Assembly: GCA_019634695.1 (NCBI GenBank) | Contig: JAHCAW010000014.1 | Location: forward strand, 16,934-80,933 | Direction of reading: 5' to 3' | Source of the DNA: Candidatus Sumerlaeia bacterium | GTDB taxonomy: Bacteria; Sumerlaeota; Sumerlaeia; SLMS01; JAHLLQ01 | Length of the DNA: 64,000 bases | Part shown: positions 42,216 through 51,929 of the stretch, piece by piece | Layout: each line of letters opens with the position of its first letter | How positions within the stretch are numbered: the stretch's first letter is position 1 | Made by a program: the position numbers and the translations under genes | The notes under the pieces: generated by a model | Seen by the model: only the letters and a program-made list of their open reading frames with translations | Databases searched by the model: none | What the model was told of the DNA's origin: nothing

Positions 42216-43133
42216 ATGCAACAGAACAATCATGGCAACTACTATGGATCGCGCGAGACGGGCTCTGGCCCGTCCGTAATGATGTCGGAGGCCTTCAGCG
42301 CCAGCATTCAGGGTTACTCGGGCGTGGGCCAGGGAGTTGGTGTTCTGGCGCCGCCGGCGTCGCGCCGCACACCGTTGCCGGTCACCGACCGCACGACGCA
42401 CCTGCCCGAGGCCGTTTCGATCCACGGCATCCCGCTGTCGTTGTTCGATGGCTACGACCACGCCGTCGAGTCCGTGCGCCAGCGCATTGCGGCCGGCCAG
42501 AAGACCTTCTGCGTGGCGATCAATCCCGAAAAGATTCACAAGGCGCTTGCCGACTCGGGTCTGCGCCAGACGCTCCTGAAGGCGCACATGTTCATCTGTG
42601 ACGGCATCGGCGCCGCAATTGCCGCGCGCCTGCTGCACGGCGTGGAAGTGCCGCGCATCACCGGCGTGAACCTGTTCCAGCATCTTGTCGCCGAAGCGCC
42701 GCGCCAGGGCTGGAGCGTGTATTTGCTGGGCGCCTCGCCGGAAGCCAATGCAGGCGCCTGCCGCAATTTGCTCGCTGCCCATCCCGGCATCGACATCGCC
42801 GGCGCGCGCGACGGCTTCTTCAAGGACGAGGATGCCATCATCGACGAGATCAACGCCAGTGGGGCGCAGATGCTCTTCGTGGCGATGGGCTCCCCGCGGC
42901 AGGAGGAGTGGCTGGTGCGCAACATGCACCGCTTGGCTCCGACGTACCTGATGGGCGTCGGCGGCACCCTCGACGTCGTCAGCGGCAGCGTTCGCCGCGC
43001 ACCGTCGTTCTTCTGCAGAACCGGCACCGAGTGGCTCTACCGGCTCATCACCCAACCGCAGCGCTGGCGCCGTCAGGTTGCCCTGCCGCTGTTCGCGATC
43101 CGCACCCTGAGGCAGAAGTTCCTCGGTCGATGA
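42216..43133 (+). CDS. wecG: WecG/TagA/CpsF family glycosyltransferase
   Basis: 305 residues. After about 65 variable residues the GT26 core is clear: FCVAINPEKIHKALADSG, FICDGIGAAIAARLLHG, RITGVNLFQHLVAEAP, VYLLGASPEANAGAC, LFVAMGSPRQEEWLVRN, GVGGTLDVVSGSVRRAP and GTEWLYRLITQPQRWRR. WecG and TagA move ManNAcA or ManNAc from UDP to undecaprenyl-PP-GlcNAc, the second step after WecA. It is coupled by a four-base overlap to a UDP-GlcNAc 2-epimerase gene, which would make the ManNAc donor. The symbol is by family; whether the donor is ManNAc or ManNAcA is not shown. Confidence 0.88.
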   Translation: MQQNNHGNYYGSRETGSGPSVMMSEAFSASIQGYSGVGQGVGVLAPPASRRTPLPVTDRTTHLPEAVSIHGIPLSLFDGYDHAVESVRQRIAAGQKTFCVAINPEKIHKALADSGLRQTLLKAHMFICDGIGAAIAARLLHGVEVPRITGVNLFQHLVAEAPRQGWSVYLLGASPEANAGACRNLLAAHPGIDIAGARDGFFKDEDAIIDEINASGAQMLFVAMGSPRQEEWLVRNMHRLAPTYLMGVGGTLDVVSGSVRRAPSFFCRTGTEWLYRLITQPQRWRRQVALPLFAIRTLRQKFLGR

Positions 43134-44242
43134 AAATCGTCAACATCGTCGGTGCCCGTCCCAACTTCATGAAGATCGCGCCTCTGATGGAGGCGTATCG
43201 TGCGCATCCGCAGATCGAAGCGGTGCTGGTGCATACGGGCCAGCACTATGACGAGCGGATGAGCGACCTGTTCTTCCGCCAGCTCGGCATCCCCAAGCCC
43301 ACCATCAACCTCGGCATCGGCTCCGGCTCGCATGCCGTGCAGACTGCCGAGGTCATGAAGGCCTTCGAGCGCGTCGTGCTCGACGTGCGCCCCGATGCCG
43401 TGCTTGTCGTCGGCGACGTCAACAGCACCATCGCCTGCGGACTCGTGGCCGTCAAACTCGGCGTGCGGCTGATTCACGTCGAGGCCGGCTTGCGCAGCGG
43501 CGACCGCACGATGCCCGAAGAGATCAACCGCATCCTGACCGACGCGATCTCCGACCAGTTGTTCTGTACGGAGCAGGCCGGCGTGGACAACCTGCTGCGC
43601 GAAGGGCAGAACCCGGCGCGGATTCACCTCGTCGGCAACGTGATGATCGACACGCTGCTCAAGAATCTGGACCGGGCGCAGGCCTCCACCATTCTTTCCG
43701 ATATCGGCATCGAGTCCGGCGACTACGCCGTCCTGACGTTGCATCGCCCCTCGAACGTGGACGATCCGGCGGTGCTGCGCGGCCTGTTCCAGGCCATCGC
43801 CGCCATCCAGCGCGAGCTGCCTGTCGTCTTCCCGATCCACCCGCGCACGCGTGCCCGCTTCGCCGACCTCGGCATGGCCCTCGGCGGTAGCGAGCTGCCC
43901 AATGTCCGCGGCATCGACCCGGTCGGCTACCTCGACTTCCTCAAGTTGATGGCCCACGCCCGCGTCGTCCTCACCGATTCCGGCGGCATCCAGGAGGAAA
44001 CCACCATCCTGAAGGTGCCGTGCCTGACCCTGCGCGAGAACACCGAGCGGCCGATCACGGCCCAGGTGGGCTCGAACCGGGTGGTCGGCACTTCGCCGGA
44101 CCGTATCCTCGCGGCCTTCCGGCGCCTGATGGACGGCGACGGGCCGGCCTGCGGCACGCCCCCGCTGTGGGATGGCCGCGCGGCCGAGCGCATCGTCGAC
44201 ATCATTGCCGCCGAGCACGCGCCCGCGATGGCCGCCGGCTGA
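43130..44242 (+). CDS. wecB: UDP-N-acetylglucosamine 2-epimerase, non-hydrolysing
   Basis: 370 residues from ATG 43130. It converts UDP-GlcNAc to UDP-ManNAc. Family motifs: NIVGARPNFMKIAPLMEAYR, VHTGQHYDERMSDLFFRQL, VVGDVNSTIACGLVAVKLG, HVEAGLRSGDRTMPEEINR, LTLHRPSNVDD, FPIHPRTRARF and LTDSGGIQEETTILKVPCLT then LRENTERP. All catalytic and allosteric Asp, Glu and His positions appear intact. It follows wecG with overlap. Together with the UDP-sugar dehydrogenase it could supply UDP-ManNAcA. Confidence 0.94.
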   Translation: MKIVNIVGARPNFMKIAPLMEAYRAHPQIEAVLVHTGQHYDERMSDLFFRQLGIPKPTINLGIGSGSHAVQTAEVMKAFERVVLDVRPDAVLVVGDVNSTIACGLVAVKLGVRLIHVEAGLRSGDRTMPEEINRILTDAISDQLFCTEQAGVDNLLREGQNPARIHLVGNVMIDTLLKNLDRAQASTILSDIGIESGDYAVLTLHRPSNVDDPAVLRGLFQAIAAIQRELPVVFPIHPRTRARFADLGMALGGSELPNVRGIDPVGYLDFLKLMAHARVVLTDSGGIQEETTILKVPCLTLRENTERPITAQVGSNRVVGTSPDRILAAFRRLMDGDGPACGTPPLWDGRAAERIVDIIAAEHAPAMAAG

Positions 44243-44410
44243 GCCCCGGAAGCCCCGCTTTTTACCCCTCTTTTCGCTTGAAGCGCCGCATCGGCAGCCG
44301 CTAAAGCCCTCCTCCCTTGCGCGGCCCTCCATGCGTGCCGGTCCGGCATGCTGCCGCTGCCCAAGGGCGCCTCCCCACTGCGCATCCGTTCCATCGACAA
44401 GGAGTCTCCT

Positions 44411-45841
44411 GTGACCGACCAAAGCGCCGTCCCTGCCGCCGGCGGCGGCGATACCCTGACAGCAGTCCTCGACAAGAAGAACGAGCAGATCGCCCACGAG
44501 ATCGTCGCCGACGAGACGCTGGAGCACTCCCGCGTGCGCTACACGGTGCGCGTGCCCGCCCAGGTCTTCGAGGCCAAGGTCGACGAGGTGCTGGCCGACG
44601 TTCGTCGCCAGGCCAGCATCCCCGGCTTCCGCCCGGGCAAGGCGCCCGCGAATCTGGTGCGCAACCGCTACCTGAAGGCCGCCCGCGAGGACGCCGTCCG
44701 CAAGATCGTTCCGCGCCTGGCCGAGCTGGTCGCCGAGGAGCGCAAGGTCCAGGTGCTTGCCCAACCCGCCTTCGAGGGCTGGGACGCAGCGGAAGCCGGC
44801 GCCGTGGATCTGAAGATCGTGCTGGAGATTCGTCCCGAGATCGTCATCTCCGATGAGACGCTCAAGGACATCGCCGTCGAGGTCGAGCACATCCCCGTCA
44901 CCGACGCCACGGTGGCCCATGAGCTTGAGCATCTGCGCGAGCACAACGCTGTCTTCCAGACCGTCGAGGGCGCCGTCTACGCGCCGGGCGACACGGTCAC
45001 GATCAGCTCCGAAGCGCGCGAGGGCGACCTGATACTGCCCGAGCACTTCATGGCCGAGGAGCGCACGGACAACCCGGGGCGCTTCCTGCCGCCTGCGGTC
45101 GTCGAGGCGCTCAAGGGCCAGCCCGCCGGCGCCCGCCTGACGCTCGAGAACATTGAGCTGCCCCCGTCCGCGAACACCGGCCTGAGCGCCGTCGCGACGT
45201 TCAAGGTCACGATCCACGACCTGAAGAAGCGCATCCTGCCCGCACTCGACGACGAGTTCGCCAAGGACGTCTCCGACAAGTTCCAGACGCTGGACGACCT
45301 GAAGGCCGACATCCGCAAGCGCCAGGAAGAGAAGGAACTCGAGCGCCGTCGCACGGCCACGCTCGAGAAGATCTACGAAATCCTGCGCGAGCGCCTGACC
45401 TTCGCGGTTCCGCCGACACTGGTTCAGAACCTGGCGAACGCCTCGATCCGCCGCACCGAGCAGGAACTCAACCAGGCCGGCCTTTCGCTGCGCCGCTTCG
45501 GTCGCGACCTGCTCGACGGCTATATCAAGCGCGTCGAGGGCGACTCGCGCGTCGTGGCCCGCACGCTCCTCATCCGCGACGCGGTGGGCCGCTTCCTCGG
45601 CGTCGAGGCCACCGACGAGCTGATGGATGCCGAGATCGCCCGCGTGGCCGAGCAGCAGGGCCGCAAGCCGCTTGCCGTCCGCGCCGCCCTCGAGAAGAAC
45701 CGCCAGCTCGAAGACTTGCGCGAGGAACTTCGCGCCCGCGCCATCGACGAGAAGCTCGCCACCCTGGCCAGCGTCACCGTCGTCGAGCGCGAGGCCGACG
45801 CTCACGCCCACTGCAACCACGGCCACGACGGGGAACACTGA
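44411..45841 (+). CDS. tig: trigger factor
   Basis: 476 residues from GTG 44411, with a strong AAGGAG site. This ribosome-bound chaperone meets nascent chains at the exit tunnel. The ribosome-binding domain carries the signature SIPGFRPGKAP (about residues 75-85). A middle FKBP-like domain (APGDTVTISSEAREGDLILP) is followed by the C-terminal helical arms (TFAVPPTLVQNLANASIRRT; DELMDAEIARVAEQQGRKPL). The N terminus has about 30 extra residues. The last ten residues are His-rich (DAHAHCNHGHDGEH), which may bind metal. It lies directly before clpP1, the common tig-clpP order. Confidence 0.93.
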   Translation: MTDQSAVPAAGGGDTLTAVLDKKNEQIAHEIVADETLEHSRVRYTVRVPAQVFEAKVDEVLADVRRQASIPGFRPGKAPANLVRNRYLKAAREDAVRKIVPRLAELVAEERKVQVLAQPAFEGWDAAEAGAVDLKIVLEIRPEIVISDETLKDIAVEVEHIPVTDATVAHELEHLREHNAVFQTVEGAVYAPGDTVTISSEAREGDLILPEHFMAEERTDNPGRFLPPAVVEALKGQPAGARLTLENIELPPSANTGLSAVATFKVTIHDLKKRILPALDDEFAKDVSDKFQTLDDLKADIRKRQEEKELERRRTATLEKIYEILRERLTFAVPPTLVQNLANASIRRTEQELNQAGLSLRRFGRDLLDGYIKRVEGDSRVVARTLLIRDAVGRFLGVEATDELMDAEIARVAEQQGRKPLAVRAALEKNRQLEDLREELRARAIDEKLATLASVTVVEREADAHAHCNHGHDGEH

Positions 45842-45846
45842 GGCGC

Positions 45847-46578
45847 ATGAAACGCCACGCCTGGCTGCCCGGCGACATCGCCGCCGGATTTCGCGAACTC
45901 GACGAGCGCCGCGCCTCGGGCCCCAACGCCCCGGGGGCGGCGCACGATTTCGACGACGATGATGTCTACTACATCCCGATCCCGCGCATCATCGAGCAGA
46001 CCGAACGCGGCGAGCGCGTCTTCGACCTCTACTCGCGCCTGCTGCTCGACCGCATCGTCATGATCGGACGCGAGTTCGACGACCGCCTCGCAAACCTCGT
46101 CACCGCCCAGCTCCTGTTCCTCGAGAGCCAGGACGCCGACAAACCCATCAGCCTCTATATCAACTCGCCCGGCGGAGTCATCTCGTCGGGCATGGCCATC
46201 TACGACACGATGCAGCTCGTGAAGCCCGAGATCAGCACCACGGTGATCGGCGAGGCAGCCAGCATGGGCGCCGTCATCCTGCTCGCAGGCGCCAAGGGCA
46301 AGCGCTTCGCCCTGCCCAACGCCCGCATCATGATCCACCAGCCCAGCGGCGGCTCGCGCGGCACCTCCGTGGACATCGAAATCCAGACCCGCGAGATGGT
46401 GCGCGTGCGCGAGACCCTCTACTCCCTGATGGCCCGCCACATGGAGCGCACGGTCGAGGAAGTCGTGCAAGCCTGCGACCGCGACCGCTTCATGACACCC
46501 GAGGAAGCGATTGGCTTCGGCATCATCGATGCCGTGCTGGAACCGAAGAAGAAGATCGCCGTCGCCCCGACGACCTGA
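45847..46578 (+). CDS. clpP: ATP-dependent Clp protease proteolytic subunit, long form (ClpP1)
   Basis: 243 residues, longer than the typical 195-205 because of an acidic N-terminal extension of about 40 residues (ASGPNAPGAAHDFDDDDVYY). The triad is intact: Ser139 in GEAASMGA, His164 in IMIHQP, Asp213 in CDRDRFMT. It would form the barrel degrading substrates fed by ClpX or ClpA. A second ClpP gene follows 27 bases later and differs along its length, so these are two subunits rather than a recent duplicate. clpX is not adjacent. Confidence 0.93.
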   Translation: MKRHAWLPGDIAAGFRELDERRASGPNAPGAAHDFDDDDVYYIPIPRIIEQTERGERVFDLYSRLLLDRIVMIGREFDDRLANLVTAQLLFLESQDADKPISLYINSPGGVISSGMAIYDTMQLVKPEISTTVIGEAASMGAVILLAGAKGKRFALPNARIMIHQPSGGSRGTSVDIEIQTREMVRVRETLYSLMARHMERTVEEVVQACDRDRFMTPEEAIGFGIIDAVLEPKKKIAVAPTT

Positions 46579-46605
46579 CGCCCCCGACCCGGAAGGAAAC
46601 GCCCC

Positions 46606-47202
46606 ATGGACGTCCCCTTTGTCCTCGAGCAGACCGAGCGCGGCGAGCGCTCCATAGACATCTTCTCGCGCCTGCTCATGGATCGCATCATCTTCATCGG
46701 CACGCCGATCAACGACACCGTCGCCAGCCTGGTCACCGCCCAGCTCCTGTTCCTTGAGAGCTCGGACCCCGACAAGGACATCAACATCTACATCAACTCC
46801 CCGGGCGGCAGCGTCACTGCCGGTCTGGCGATTTACGACACCATGCAGTTCGTGAAGCCCGACATCGCCACCACCTGCGTCGGCCAGGCCGCCAGCATGG
46901 GCGCCGTCCTTCTGGCCGCCGGCAGCGCCGGCAAGCGCTTCGCCCTGCCCAACGCCCGCGTCATGATCCACCAACCGCTCGGCGGCATGCAGGGCCAGGT
47001 CAGCGATATCGAAATCCAGGCCCGCGAGATGCTCCGCATCAAACGCCGCCTGAACGAAATCCTCTCCCGCCACACCGGCAAGACCCTCGACGAAATCGAG
47101 AAGGACACCGACCGCGACCGCTTCCTCACCGCCGAGGAGGCAGTTACCTACCAGATCGTCGACCAAGTCGTCACCCACAAGCGCGGGTTGACCAAAGTCT
47201 GA
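46606..47202 (+). CDS. clpP: ATP-dependent Clp protease proteolytic subunit, canonical form (ClpP2)
   Basis: 198 residues, canonical length, from ATG 46606 behind GGAAGGAA. The triad lies at the same numbers as mature E. coli ClpP: Ser97 (GQAASMGA), His122 (VMIHQP) and Asp171 ([11 protein letters not shown]). The IGF-loop and handle regions ([40 protein letters not shown]) are conserved. With the upstream ClpP it may form mixed heptamer rings, as in other two-ClpP bacteria. A terminator-like hairpin follows. Confidence 0.95.
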   Translation: MDVPFVLEQTERGERSIDIFSRLLMDRIIFIGTPINDTVASLVTAQLLFLESSDPDKDINIYINSPGGSVTAGLAIYDTMQFVKPDIATTCVGQAASMGAVLLAAGSAGKRFALPNARVMIHQPLGGMQGQVSDIEIQAREMLRIKRRLNEILSRHTGKTLDEIEKDTDRDRFLTAEEAVTYQIVDQVVTHKRGLTKV

Positions 47203-47231
47203 CCCCTTCCCTCCGAGTTGTTTGCCCACCT

Positions 47232-47272
47232 AGGCCCGGACGCCTGCGCGCTCCGGGCCTCACTTTTTGTTT
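47232..47272 (+). terminator. rho-independent terminator after clpP2
   Basis: AGGCCCGGA (47232-47240) pairs with TCCGGGCCT (47252-47260) around an 11-base loop, followed by CACTTTTTGTTT. It is 30 bases beyond the clpP2 stop, so it should end the tig-clpP1-clpP2 transcript. Confidence 0.8.
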
Positions 47273-47455
47273 CCCTGCCCGGAACCCAAGCACCCCAACT
47301 ATTGTCCGACATGATTTGGATGCACCCTTGGTGCGGGCGTGCGTGACGCGTTGGGCATGAATAATCCCACGCATGGTGCGTAGTCCGGTCTGGTTGGTAT
47401 TTGGGCGCGAGCCGGTCCGGGGGGATCGGGCGCCAGAAAGCATGGGGGCTTTGCC

Positions 47456-50400
47456 ATGAGTGCAAGTGCCGGTTCCGGTGGAGGGCGACGCGCGACGTTG
47501 CCGCTCCTGATCGTCGTGTTCGGCCTGTTGCTGGTCGGCGTGCTGGTCTTCTTGAAGAGTTCCGGCGGGGAGTCGCCCGCTGCAAGTCAGGAGGTCGCCG
47601 CTCCGGTCGCGACGCCTCGGCCCACCACGGCCCCGGACCGGGAGGCTGCCGCTCCGCAAGCGACCGCCACCCCCGACCCGGGCGTCGCCGTCGAGGCGCC
47701 TGTTATCGAAACGGCCCTCGTGGCTGCCGAGACCCCGGCCGACAAGCGTACTCCCAAAGCCACGATCACCGGTCGCGTGACATCCCTGGCAAGCGGTCGC
47801 CCCATCGCCGGCGCCCGCGTCAGTATCATTTCGACCTCCTTGTCCATGGACATCACCCGTCCGCCGGTCGCGGAAGTCGAGACCGAGACCGACGAGCAGG
47901 GGCGCTATCGGCTCTACTCGTTCGAGAAGTCCGGTCCGTCCATGTTCGGGCAGGGCGATTCGCGCATCGTTCGCGTCGAGGCCGAGGACTTTGGCTCGCT
48001 GGGCGCCATCGTCCAGACAGGCGGCGTGCGCGAGGTGACTCAGGACTTCGCGTTGCCGTTCGGCACGACAATCTCGGGGCGCGTGGTGCGCGCCTCCGGT
48101 GGGGGAGTCCCCGACGCCTTGGTCGGCAGCGTCATCCTGGGCGAGATGACCTTCATGACGTTGGCCCAACAGAAAGCGATCCTCTTCCCGTCCTGCTTCA
48201 CCGTGGCGGAGGAGGGCGGCGCCTTTACGCTCAGGGGCGTTCCCGAAGGCGAATCCCTTCGCCTGCCGGCGCGCGCCGCCGGGCTTCTGCCTGCCATGGG
48301 GGGGCCATTCGCAGCCGGTGCCAGCGGCGTCGAGATCGTGCTCGGCGAGAGCAACGCGCGGATGTTCGGCAAAGTGACCACCTCGGACGGCGAACCGGTC
48401 CAGGGGGCCATCATCATGGCGTTCAACATGATGGCCATGATGGGTGGCACGGTCGGCGACCTGGCCGCCAACCAGCATCTGGCGCGGTCGGATGCCGACG
48501 GGGCCTACAATCTTGGTCCGTTGCCGGCCGGTGGGTTGATGGTGATCGCCATGCAGGACTTCGACGCCGGGCTTGGACGAAGCGGCGTCCTGCAGGAGAT
48601 GGTCACCCTGACGGAGAATCAGGAGCTCGAGAAGAACTTCCAGTTCGCCGCGCCCATCGTCATCGTCGGCAAGGCCATCGACAGCACGACGGGCAAGGGC
48701 CTCGCGGGCGTGCGCCTCAGTTCCCAGCCCTACGAACTCAACACGATGATCGGTGGCTTGGAGCTACCCGACGACGAGTCCGAGCGCATCGAGTCCATCT
48801 CCGATGCCGAAGGCGCCTTCCGCTTGGAGGTCGCCTCGCTCGGCATGGTGACGATCTTCTTCTACAAGGCCCCCGACAGCTACATCATAGCGGACGACTC
48901 CGCCACTCGGATGGGGATGGCGCCGGGCACCTACATGCTCGAGGGGCAGGGCGCGACCGACAAGGAGATCGAGCTGCGCTTCCGTCAGGGAGTCGTTGTC
49001 AGCGGCATCGTCACCGAACCCGACGGCACCACCCCTGCGAGCGGTGTGACGGTGGCAATCACCAAAGCCGACACCTATCATCCCACCACCACCAAGACCG
49101 ACGAGACAGGCGCTTACCGTCTGGCGGCCGACCCCGGATCCACGGGCGCGCTGCGCGCGCGCGGGGACTCCGGCTCTGCGGAACAGGAAATCACTATTCC
49201 CGCTGCCGGCAAGGAACTGACCAATATTAACCTGACCCTGCGCGCCTTCGCCACCGTCACCGGCCGCGTGACCGCGCCGGGCGACAAACCGGTCGCCAAC
49301 ATCACCGTCCGCGCCAATCCCGTTTCGGGCAGCCCCCGCTACCCCTTCATGGGAGTTGGGCCATCGGGCTTTGGCTCCGCGATGACGGACGGGCAGGGCG
49401 TCTATGTGATCACGGATGCCCCGGCCTCCGAGGTCGAGATCACCGCCGTGCCGCAGGACGGCAGCGACTTCAGTGCCCCGAAGGCCCTGAGGCTCACCTT
49501 GGAGCCCGGCGAGACGCGCGCCAACGTGGACCTGCGTCTGCTCGCCGGCGACTACATCGAAGGCGTCGTCACCGACGAGGACGGCAAGCCGCTCTCCGGA
49601 GTCAGCATCATCGCCCAAGCCTACTCCGCCACGCCGGCTATCATGAAGCAGGCGCGCACCGACAAGGATGGCTACTACCGCGTCGCGGGCATTCCGCAGG
49701 ACCAGACGCTGGACATGCTGATGGCGATGCATCCGGGCTACGAAAACGTGAATCGCCAGTCGGTTTCCATCTACGACAATCCGCAGAACATCACCCTCAA
49801 GCGCCTGCGCGGCGTCGTCGTCGAGGCGATCGGCCGCGAATCGAAGCAGCCGGTGACCTCCTACGAGTATCGCCTGCTGCAGGAACAGTGGCGCGGATAC
49901 ACGCTTTCGGCGATGCACACACCGGCGCGCGTTCAGGACTCCGCGGGCAGGGTCGAACTGTCCACTCTCGAGAAGGGCAAGTGGCGCGTCGAAGTGGTTG
50001 CCCTCGACGAGAAGGGCGCCCCGACCGCAAGCCGCGGCATGGCCGAGTTCAGCGTCGCCGAGGGGAGCGCCGAAGCCCAGATCGTGCGCGTGACCGTCGA
50101 CGAGGGGCGCACCGTCAAGGGCCGCGTGCGCTTGGTCGATACCGAGGAACCCGTGCGCGGCGTGCACGTTGGCGTCGCCAAGCCCGTCTCCTTCATGGGC
50201 ACCGGCTCGGTGACTCACGCCACATTCGACATTCCGGGAGCCACGAGCGACAGCGCCGGCCGCTTCGAACTCAAGGGCGTGCCGGTTGGCATGCACAAGC
50301 TGACGATCGTCGCCGAGGGACGCTATCCCGCCCGCGACTACACCCTCACGATCCAAGCCGAGTCCGAGCCCGAAGAACTGATCATCGATCTCGCCACAGG

Positions 50401-51565
50401 CGGCACGGTCTATGGCAAGGTGATCGGATGGGAGGGGCAGCCCATGGCCGGCCTGACCATGACGCGCTCGCGGCGAAACGAAGGGGGATGGCAGATCGTC
50501 GACACCGTCACCTTCCAGACCGACGAGCAGGGCGCCTTCCGCCAGGAGGGCCTGCAGCCCTCCCAGTGGTCGGTTGGCTTCGACGATGCCGAGTCGGGCC
50601 TCAAGGACACGCGGTGGATCAACGTCGAAGCGGGCAAGGAAGAGGAAGTTATCTTCGACTACTCCGAAATGGTGATCCTATCCGGCAAGGTGCGCGTCAA
50701 CGGCCAGCCTTGGGGCATGAACATCCACCTGCAAACGAACATGCGGGGAGAGGCCGCGGGCTCGAACTGGGCCAGTTTCGACCGCAAGGGCACCGACGGC
50801 GGGTACGAGTTGCGCGTCAAGCCCGGCACGCACGACATCCGCTACAATCGCAACGACGGGGTCTTCGGCTTCTTCAATTCGCCGATCGAGGTGCTCGCCG
50901 AACCGCGTCGCCAGACGCGCGACATCGCGCTCGAGGTTGCCGACGTCGATGCCATCGTCGTCACCGAGGGCACTGCCCCCTTCATCAAGGGGCGCCTGAC
51001 GATCCACCAGAAGCATCGCGACAACGACCAGCAGGTGCTGAACTGGGAGATCGAGAGCGCGCGTCGGCGCATCTCCGGGATGCCGGCCGGCTCCTATCGT
51101 GCCAGCTACCAAGCAGGCGACGGCTCGGTCAACGGCGAGTCCGAATGGACCGACATCGGGCCGGGCAAGGAGAACGCCCTGGTCATCTTCCCGCAGAAGA
51201 GCCAGCGCCGGTTGCTTGGCCGCTGGAACGCCGAATCGATCACGACCGACGAGAAGGTGCACAGCTTCGACGCCACGGCCGCGCTGCGCGATCTCGGCGG
51301 GGGCGACATCCGCATCGAGGTCGTCCACGACTCCGGCCAGCACGGCGTGAACATCTCGTGGGTGGCGCTGCTCGAGGACGGCCGCGAGATCCAACGCGAC
51401 ACGCACGAGGGCTGGTCGGGCTACTCGAAGCGCGACAACATTTATCGCGTTCCTCTGGCCCAGCCGCGTCAGGGAGCCCGCTACACCGTCGATGTCTCAA
51501 TGCGCAGCGACGGCGGCACGAACTCCGAGGGCATGGTCTGGATCGTGGTCAAGTCGCCCGAATAA
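47456..51565 (+). CDS. giant repeat protein of carboxypeptidase-regulatory-like domains, membrane-anchored
   Basis: 1369 residues. A short polar N terminus and one hydrophobic helix (LPLLIVVFGLLLVGVLVFLK, about 14-33) act as an uncleaved anchor, then a Pro/Ala/Thr-rich linker (about 40-95). About eleven or twelve units follow with the pattern G-x-V-x5-G-x-P-x3-A-x-V, for example ITGRVTSLASGRPIAGARVS, VSGIVTEPDGTTPASGVTVA, VTGRVTAPGDKPVANITVRA, IEGVVTDEDGKPLSGVSIIA and VYGKVIGWEGQPMAGLTMTR. This is the CarboxypepD_reg/CNA-B-like beta-sandwich. The C-terminal 120 residues are a different beta domain (HDSGQHGVNISWVALLEDGR). Probably an extracytoplasmic scaffold or adhesin; function unknown. Confidence 0.8.
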   Translation: MSASAGSGGGRRATLPLLIVVFGLLLVGVLVFLKSSGGESPAASQEVAAPVATPRPTTAPDREAAAPQATATPDPGVAVEAPVIETALVAAETPADKRTPKATITGRVTSLASGRPIAGARVSIISTSLSMDITRPPVAEVETETDEQGRYRLYSFEKSGPSMFGQGDSRIVRVEAEDFGSLGAIVQTGGVREVTQDFALPFGTTISGRVVRASGGGVPDALVGSVILGEMTFMTLAQQKAILFPSCFTVAEEGGAFTLRGVPEGESLRLPARAAGLLPAMGGPFAAGASGVEIVLGESNARMFGKVTTSDGEPVQGAIIMAFNMMAMMGGTVGDLAANQHLARSDADGAYNLGPLPAGGLMVIAMQDFDAGLGRSGVLQEMVTLTENQELEKNFQFAAPIVIVGKAIDSTTGKGLAGVRLSSQPYELNTMIGGLELPDDESERIESISDAEGAFRLEVASLGMVTIFFYKAPDSYIIADDSATRMGMAPGTYMLEGQGATDKEIELRFRQGVVVSGIVTEPDGTTPASGVTVAITKADTYHPTTTKTDETGAYRLAADPGSTGALRARGDSGSAEQEITIPAAGKELTNINLTLRAFATVTGRVTAPGDKPVANITVRANPVSGSPRYPFMGVGPSGFGSAMTDGQGVYVITDAPASEVEITAVPQDGSDFSAPKALRLTLEPGETRANVDLRLLAGDYIEGVVTDEDGKPLSGVSIIAQAYSATPAIMKQARTDKDGYYRVAGIPQDQTLDMLMAMHPGYENVNRQSVSIYDNPQNITLKRLRGVVVEAIGRESKQPVTSYEYRLLQEQWRGYTLSAMHTPARVQDSAGRVELSTLEKGKWRVEVVALDEKGAPTASRGMAEFSVAEGSAEAQIVRVTVDEGRTVKGRVRLVDTEEPVRGVHVGVAKPVSFMGTGSVTHATFDIPGATSDSAGRFELKGVPVGMHKLTIVAEGRYPARDYTLTIQAESEPEELIIDLATGGTVYGKVIGWEGQPMAGLTMTRSRRNEGGWQIVDTVTFQTDEQGAFRQEGLQPSQWSVGFDDAESGLKDTRWINVEAGKEEEVIFDYSEMVILSGKVRVNGQPWGMNIHLQTNMRGEAAGSNWASFDRKGTDGGYELRVKPGTHDIRYNRNDGVFGFFNSPIEVLAEPRRQTRDIALEVADVDAIVVTEGTAPFIKGRLTIHQKHRDNDQQVLNWEIESARRRISGMPAGSYRASYQAGDGSVNGESEWTDIGPGKENALVIFPQKSQRRLLGRWNAESITTDEKVHSFDATAALRDLGGGDIRIEVVHDSGQHGVNISWVALLEDGREIQRDTHEGWSGYSKRDNIYRVPLAQPRQGARYTVDVSMRSDGGTNSEGMVWIVVKSPE

Positions 51566-51678
51566 GCCGGCACGCGCCAACAGCGTTTCATGGGGGGATG
51601 GGGGCGGGGCCTTTCGGGGTTCCGCCTCCGTCTTTGTGGGTCGGGCCGCTGCGAGACGCCCCGGCATGCAAAGGGCTT

Positions 51679-51710
51679 AAAAAGAGCCAGGGCTCCCTTG
51701 CGGGAGCCCC
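51679..51710 (-). terminator. rho-independent terminator downstream of the aminotransferase gene
   Basis: On the minus strand GGGCTCCC and GGGAGCCC (plus coordinates 51690-51697 and 51702-51709) form an 8-bp stem with a four-base loop, followed by TGGCTC and a T5 run (51683-51679). The direction fits transcripts arriving from the aminotransferase gene ending at 51999, though about 290 bases away. Confidence 0.65.
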
Positions 51711-51905
51711 GACCCTTGGAGGAGGGGAGGGAGGAAAATCAGTGTGTGTCGGCGTTGATCTCCTTACTGGGTCTGCTCTTCGCGTCCGCTCGGTGTTCCA
51801 TAGCAGACGAGAGTGAGCGTAGTCGGGCGGGCGCCCCGGTCAACAGAAAAAACAGGACAAGAGTATCGGGAAACCACCCCGGGTCGTCGGGCCCTCCTGC
51901 GCCCA

Positions 51906-51929
51906 ATGGACGCGATGGACCGAATGGAC
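51906..51929. repeat. short ATGGAC array, 9-bp period
   Basis: ATGGAC occurs at 51906, 51915 and 51924, exactly nine bases apart. The same hexamer with the same spacing occurs at 62977-63009 and, inverted, near 63060-63092. Confidence 0.6.

Noticed and set aside
41743..42216. Minus-strand gene before wecG
   Set aside because: Odd composition, overlap with the heparinase-like gene, no ribosome-binding site and no recognisable family.
43073..45838. Minus-strand frame of about 920 codons opposite wecB and tig
   Set aside because: Antisense shadow of two well-supported genes.
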